From: an uncultured Lachnospiraceae bacterium
Lineage (GTDB): Bacteria > Bacillota_A > Clostridia > Lachnospirales > Lachnospiraceae
NCBI GenBank assembly: GCA_902795985.1
Contig: CADBNG010000001.1
Coordinates: forward strand, 1-8,269
Reading direction: 5' to 3'
DNA length: 8,269 bases
Part shown: piece by piece, positions 6,004 to 8,269 of the stretch
Position numbering within the stretch: position 1 is the first letter of the stretch
Layout of the letters: each line of letters begins with the position of its first letter
Notes under the pieces: generated by a model
What the model was told of the DNA's origin: nothing
What the model saw: only the letters and a program-made list of their open reading frames with translations
The model's database searches: none
Program-made: the position numbers and the translations under genes

Positions 6004-6840
6004 ATGAAAAAGAAACTGAATGAAGCCGTATCCTATATTCTGATCATCGCCGGCGCGCTGCTGGCCAGCTTTTCCGTTGCCTGTATCCTTCTTCCGAACG
6101 ACGCCATTGATTACGGAACGGCCGGCATCGCCATCATCATCAGCAAGCTGACCGGCTTTAACCTGTCGGTCTGTGTTTTCCTGGTATTTCTTCCGTTCCT
6201 GATCGCCGGGTTTGTGATTCTCGGAACCCGCTTCGGCATCAAGGCGCTGGCGGGATCCCTGGCCTATACCGGCGGTCTGGCGCTGTTTGAACTCCTGCCC
6301 TTTGAACTGAACACAGAGCATTTCCTGGCGGTGGCCTTCGGAGGCGCGCTGCTGGGCGTCGGACTGGCGCTGATCCTGCGCCGGGGCGGCTGTATTGACG
6401 GCTCCGAGATCTTTGCGAACATCGTGGTGAAGAAGCTGTCGGACCGGACGGGCAGGAACTTCAGCCTGACCTATATCCTGATCGCGTTCAACGCCTGTAT
6501 TTATATTACGGCTTTTTTCCTCATCAACCGGAATTCCGCTCTTCTCAGCCTGCTGGTTTATGTGATCGCGACGGCGATCATCGATCATTTCACCGACCGT
6601 TTCGAAGCGGTCAAGCAGGTGACAATCATCACGAAAGAACCGGATGCCCTGGTGAAGGAGATCAAAAACCGGCTCAATAAGACCTGCACCCTGGTGAATT
6701 CCTATGGGGCAATTGCCGGTGAGAACAAAATGCTGATTTGTTATGTAAACTATTTTGAGCTGCAGAGCATGCGTGAAATCATTGCGGCCAACAAGGGCAC
6801 TTTCAGCACCGTCTCCACCATCGAAGAAATCCTGCGGTAA
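6004..6840 (+). CDS. YitT family membrane protein with C-terminal DUF2179 domain
   Basis: This 278-residue protein has the layout of the YitT family: an N-terminal integral membrane region and a small soluble ferredoxin-like DUF2179 domain at the C-terminus. Their transported substrate or role is not known. Hydrophobic segments lie near residues 10-30, 38-48, 57-77, 84-99, 107-126, 153-173 and 178-194; family-like motifs are LLPNDAIDYGTAGIAII (29-45) and RRGGCIDGSEIFANIVVKK (126-144). DUF2179 covers about 205-275, with SYGAIAGENKMLICYVN as its central strands. The start is well constrained: an in-frame TAA at 5992-5994 lies just upstream and the first helix begins soon after this ATG. There is no clear ribosome binding site ahead of it (only AAGATGA), which is odd beside its neighbours. 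It stands alone between xpaC and ileS. Confidence 0.9.
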   Translation: MKKKLNEAVSYILIIAGALLASFSVACILLPNDAIDYGTAGIAIIISKLTGFNLSVCVFLVFLPFLIAGFVILGTRFGIKALAGSLAYTGGLALFELLPFELNTEHFLAVAFGGALLGVGLALILRRGGCIDGSEIFANIVVKKLSDRTGRNFSLTYILIAFNACIYITAFFLINRNSALLSLLVYVIATAIIDHFTDRFEAVKQVTIITKEPDALVKEIKNRLNKTCTLVNSYGAIAGENKMLICYVNYFELQSMREIIAANKGTFSTVSTIEEILR

Positions 6841-6850
6841 AACAACCGGA

Positions 6851-6887
6851 CGGCCGTCTTCGGCCGGATGGAATCCGAATCCGTTTT
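6851..6887 (+). terminator. probable terminator after the YitT-family gene
   Basis: CGGCCG (6851-6856) can pair with CGGCCG (6861-6866) around a TCTT loop, and a second stem CGGAT (6865-6869) with ATCCG (6879-6883, or 6873-6877) is followed directly by TTTT (6884-6887). The overlapping stems make the exact structure uncertain. Confidence 0.4.
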
Positions 6888-6901
6888 GAGCCGCGCTTTC
6901 C

Positions 6902-6930
6902 TTGAAATATCCCCGCTGCTGTGATAAAAT
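6902..6930 (+). promoter_or_regulatory. strong sigma-A-like promoter of ileS
   Basis: TTGAAA (6902-6907), a 17-base spacer and TAAAAT (6925-6930) match consensus at 5 of 6 positions in each box. Transcription should start near 6937, leaving a leader of about 55 bases. The leader has one small hairpin, TGCTGC (6947-6952) with GCAGCA (6962-6967), and no T-box sequence. Confidence 0.75.
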
Positions 6931-6992
6931 ATTTCGGATTATTCAGTGCTGCAGGTGATAAGCAGCATTCCTATTCAGCCGGAGGCGTTTTT

Positions 6993-8269
6993 ATGTACAA
7001 AAAAGTGGATACCAATCTGGACTTCGTTTCCAGGGAAAAAGAAGTCGAAAAATTCTGGAAGGAAAAGGATATCTTCCGGAAAAGCCTGAAAATCCGGGAA
7101 GGCTGCCCGCAGTATATGTTTTACGACGGACCGCCGACGGCAAACGGCAAGCCGCATATCGGACACGTGCTGACGCGTGTCATCAAGGATATGATACCCC
7201 GGTACCGGACCATGAAAGGGTATGAGGTTCCGAGAAAAGCCGGATGGGATACCCATGGCCTTCCGGTGGAACTGGAAGTGGAGAAAAAGCTCGGGCTGAA
7301 CGGAAAAGAGCAGATCGAAGAATACGGTATGGAACCGTTTATCAAAGAGTGCAAGGAAAGCGTCTGGAAGTACAAGCACATGTGGGAGGAGTTCTCCGAC
7401 GAAGTGGGCTTCTGGGCGGATATGGACGACCCCTATGTGACTTATCATAACGACTATATCGAGTCGGAATGGTGGGCCTTAAAGGAAATCTGGAACAGGG
7501 GGCTTCTGTATAAGGGCTTTAAAATCGTTCCTTATTGCCCGCGCTGCGGCACCCCGCTTTCTTCCCAGGAAGTGGCGCAGGGCTATAAAGCCGTGAAGGA
7601 ACGCTCCGCCGTTGTTCGTTTCAAGGCAGCGGGAGAGGATGCTTACTTCCTGGCATGGACCACCACGCCCTGGACCCTTCCTTCCAATGTGGCGCTCTGC
7701 GTCAATCCGGAGGATACCTATGTAAAGGTAAAGGCCTGCGACGGCTACGTCTATTACATGGCGAAAGAACTTCTGGATACAGTGCTGGGCAGCCTGGAGC
7801 GGGAAGAAGGAACACCGGCTTATGAGATTCTGGAAGAAATGCCCGGCAAGGCGCTGGAATATAAGGAATATGAACCGCTGTTTGATTTTGCCGCGAAGGA
7901 AGCCGACCGGCAGAAGAAAAAGTCCCATTTCGTCTGCTGCGACGACTACGTCACCATGTCCGACGGTACCGGCATCGTTCATCAGGCCGCGGCCTTCGGT
8001 GAAGACGATAACCGGGTCTGCGCGAAATACGGAACCGCCTTCCTTCAGTTTGTGGACACCAAAGGCTGCATGACCCCGGAAACCGGCAAATTCGCGGGCC
8101 TGTTCGTCAAAGATGCCGATCCGGTCATCTTAAAAGATCTGGATGAGACGAAAAAACTGTTTTCCGCACCGAAGTTCGAGCATGAATATCCCTTCTGCTG
8201 GCGCTGCGATACGCCGCTGATCTACTACGCGAGAGAATCCTGGTTCATCAAGATGACCGCCGTCCGGGA
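6993..8269 (+). CDS. ileS: isoleucyl-tRNA synthetase, type 2, N-terminal part (3' truncated by window edge)
   Basis: IleRS charges tRNA-Ile with isoleucine in the cytoplasm. The first 425 codons are visible of a protein usually near 1,030-1,050 residues. The class I signature PHIGH is at residues 54-58 within YDGPPTANGKPHIGH, followed by GWDTHGLPVELEVEKKLG (84-101). These match the eukaryote-like type 2 IleRS of Clostridia rather than the E. coli-like type 1; type 2 enzymes are generally mupirocin-tolerant. The CP1 insertion carries a YCPRCGTPLSS segment (181-191) and the editing domain: WTTTPWTLPSN (222-232) and DGTGIVH (324-330) followed by QAAAFGEDD (331-339). A PFCWRCDTPL segment lies near the right edge. 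The start has a GGAGG ribosome binding site (6981-6985) seven bases upstream and its own promoter. The KMSKS loop and anticodon domain lie outside the window. Confidence 0.97.
   Translation, partial: MYKKVDTNLDFVSREKEVEKFWKEKDIFRKSLKIREGCPQYMFYDGPPTANGKPHIGHVLTRVIKDMIPRYRTMKGYEVPRKAGWDTHGLPVELEVEKKLGLNGKEQIEEYGMEPFIKECKESVWKYKHMWEEFSDEVGFWADMDDPYVTYHNDYIESEWWALKEIWNRGLLYKGFKIVPYCPRCGTPLSSQEVAQGYKAVKERSAVVRFKAAGEDAYFLAWTTTPWTLPSNVALCVNPEDTYVKVKACDGYVYYMAKELLDTVLGSLEREEGTPAYEILEEMPGKALEYKEYEPLFDFAAKEADRQKKKSHFVCCDDYVTMSDGTGIVHQAAAFGEDDNRVCAKYGTAFLQFVDTKGCMTPETGKFAGLFVKDADPVILKDLDETKKLFSAPKFEHEYPFCWRCDTPLIYYARESWFIKMTAVR

Noticed and set aside
5650..6588. A 312-codon minus-strand frame across the xpaC/YitT junction
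   Set aside because: It is antisense to two recognised genes, crosses their intergenic region and shows no coherent protein pattern.

Overview
The window looks like chromosomal DNA of a moderately GC-rich member of the Clostridia (Bacillota), probably a gut- or rumen-type lineage. Four things suggest this: strong AGGAGG-type ribosome binding sites, sigma-A-like promoters (TTGAAA, 17 bases, TAAAAT), a telA-xpaC gene pair like that of Bacillus and relatives, and an isoleucyl-tRNA synthetase of the eukaryote-like type 2 common in Clostridia. No phage, insertion sequence, CRISPR array, tRNA or rRNA is visible. The exact taxon cannot be settled from the sequence alone.

Layout, left to right. (1) At 3-1025 (+) lies the 3' part of a GldG-like ABC-transporter auxiliary protein, cut by the window edge. 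(2) At 1137-1598 (+) is a small unrecognised protein with a very acidic C-terminal tail and its own promoter. (3) At 1653-1689 a perfect 15-bp stem, probably a two-way terminator, separates it from the convergent gene. (4) At 1772-3466 (-) is a large cytoplasmic protein with two tandem Xre-type helix-turn-helix domains and a long C-terminal region I cannot name. (5) At 3473-3817 is a divergent intergenic region with two outward-facing promoters and, between their -35 boxes, an array of three copies of a GTGCGAAGGGGAC palindrome plus fragments. (6) At 3818-5821 (+) is a two-gene operon: a TelA/KlaA toxic-anion-resistance family protein, then an XpaC-family membrane protein. (7) At 6004-6840 (+) is a YitT-family membrane protein whose candidate promoter touches its start codon. 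(8) From 6993 to the window end (+) is ileS, with its own promoter and a leader too short to hold a T-box.

Most of this is ordinary chromosomal content. The parts most worth a second look are the divergent regulator/telA-xpaC locus with its palindrome array, the two proteins without a recognised function, the possible leaderless start of the YitT gene, and the missing T-box at ileS. I saw no convincing evidence of a wholly new system. Long open frames antisense to the regulator and to telA-xpaC are shadows of codon usage.
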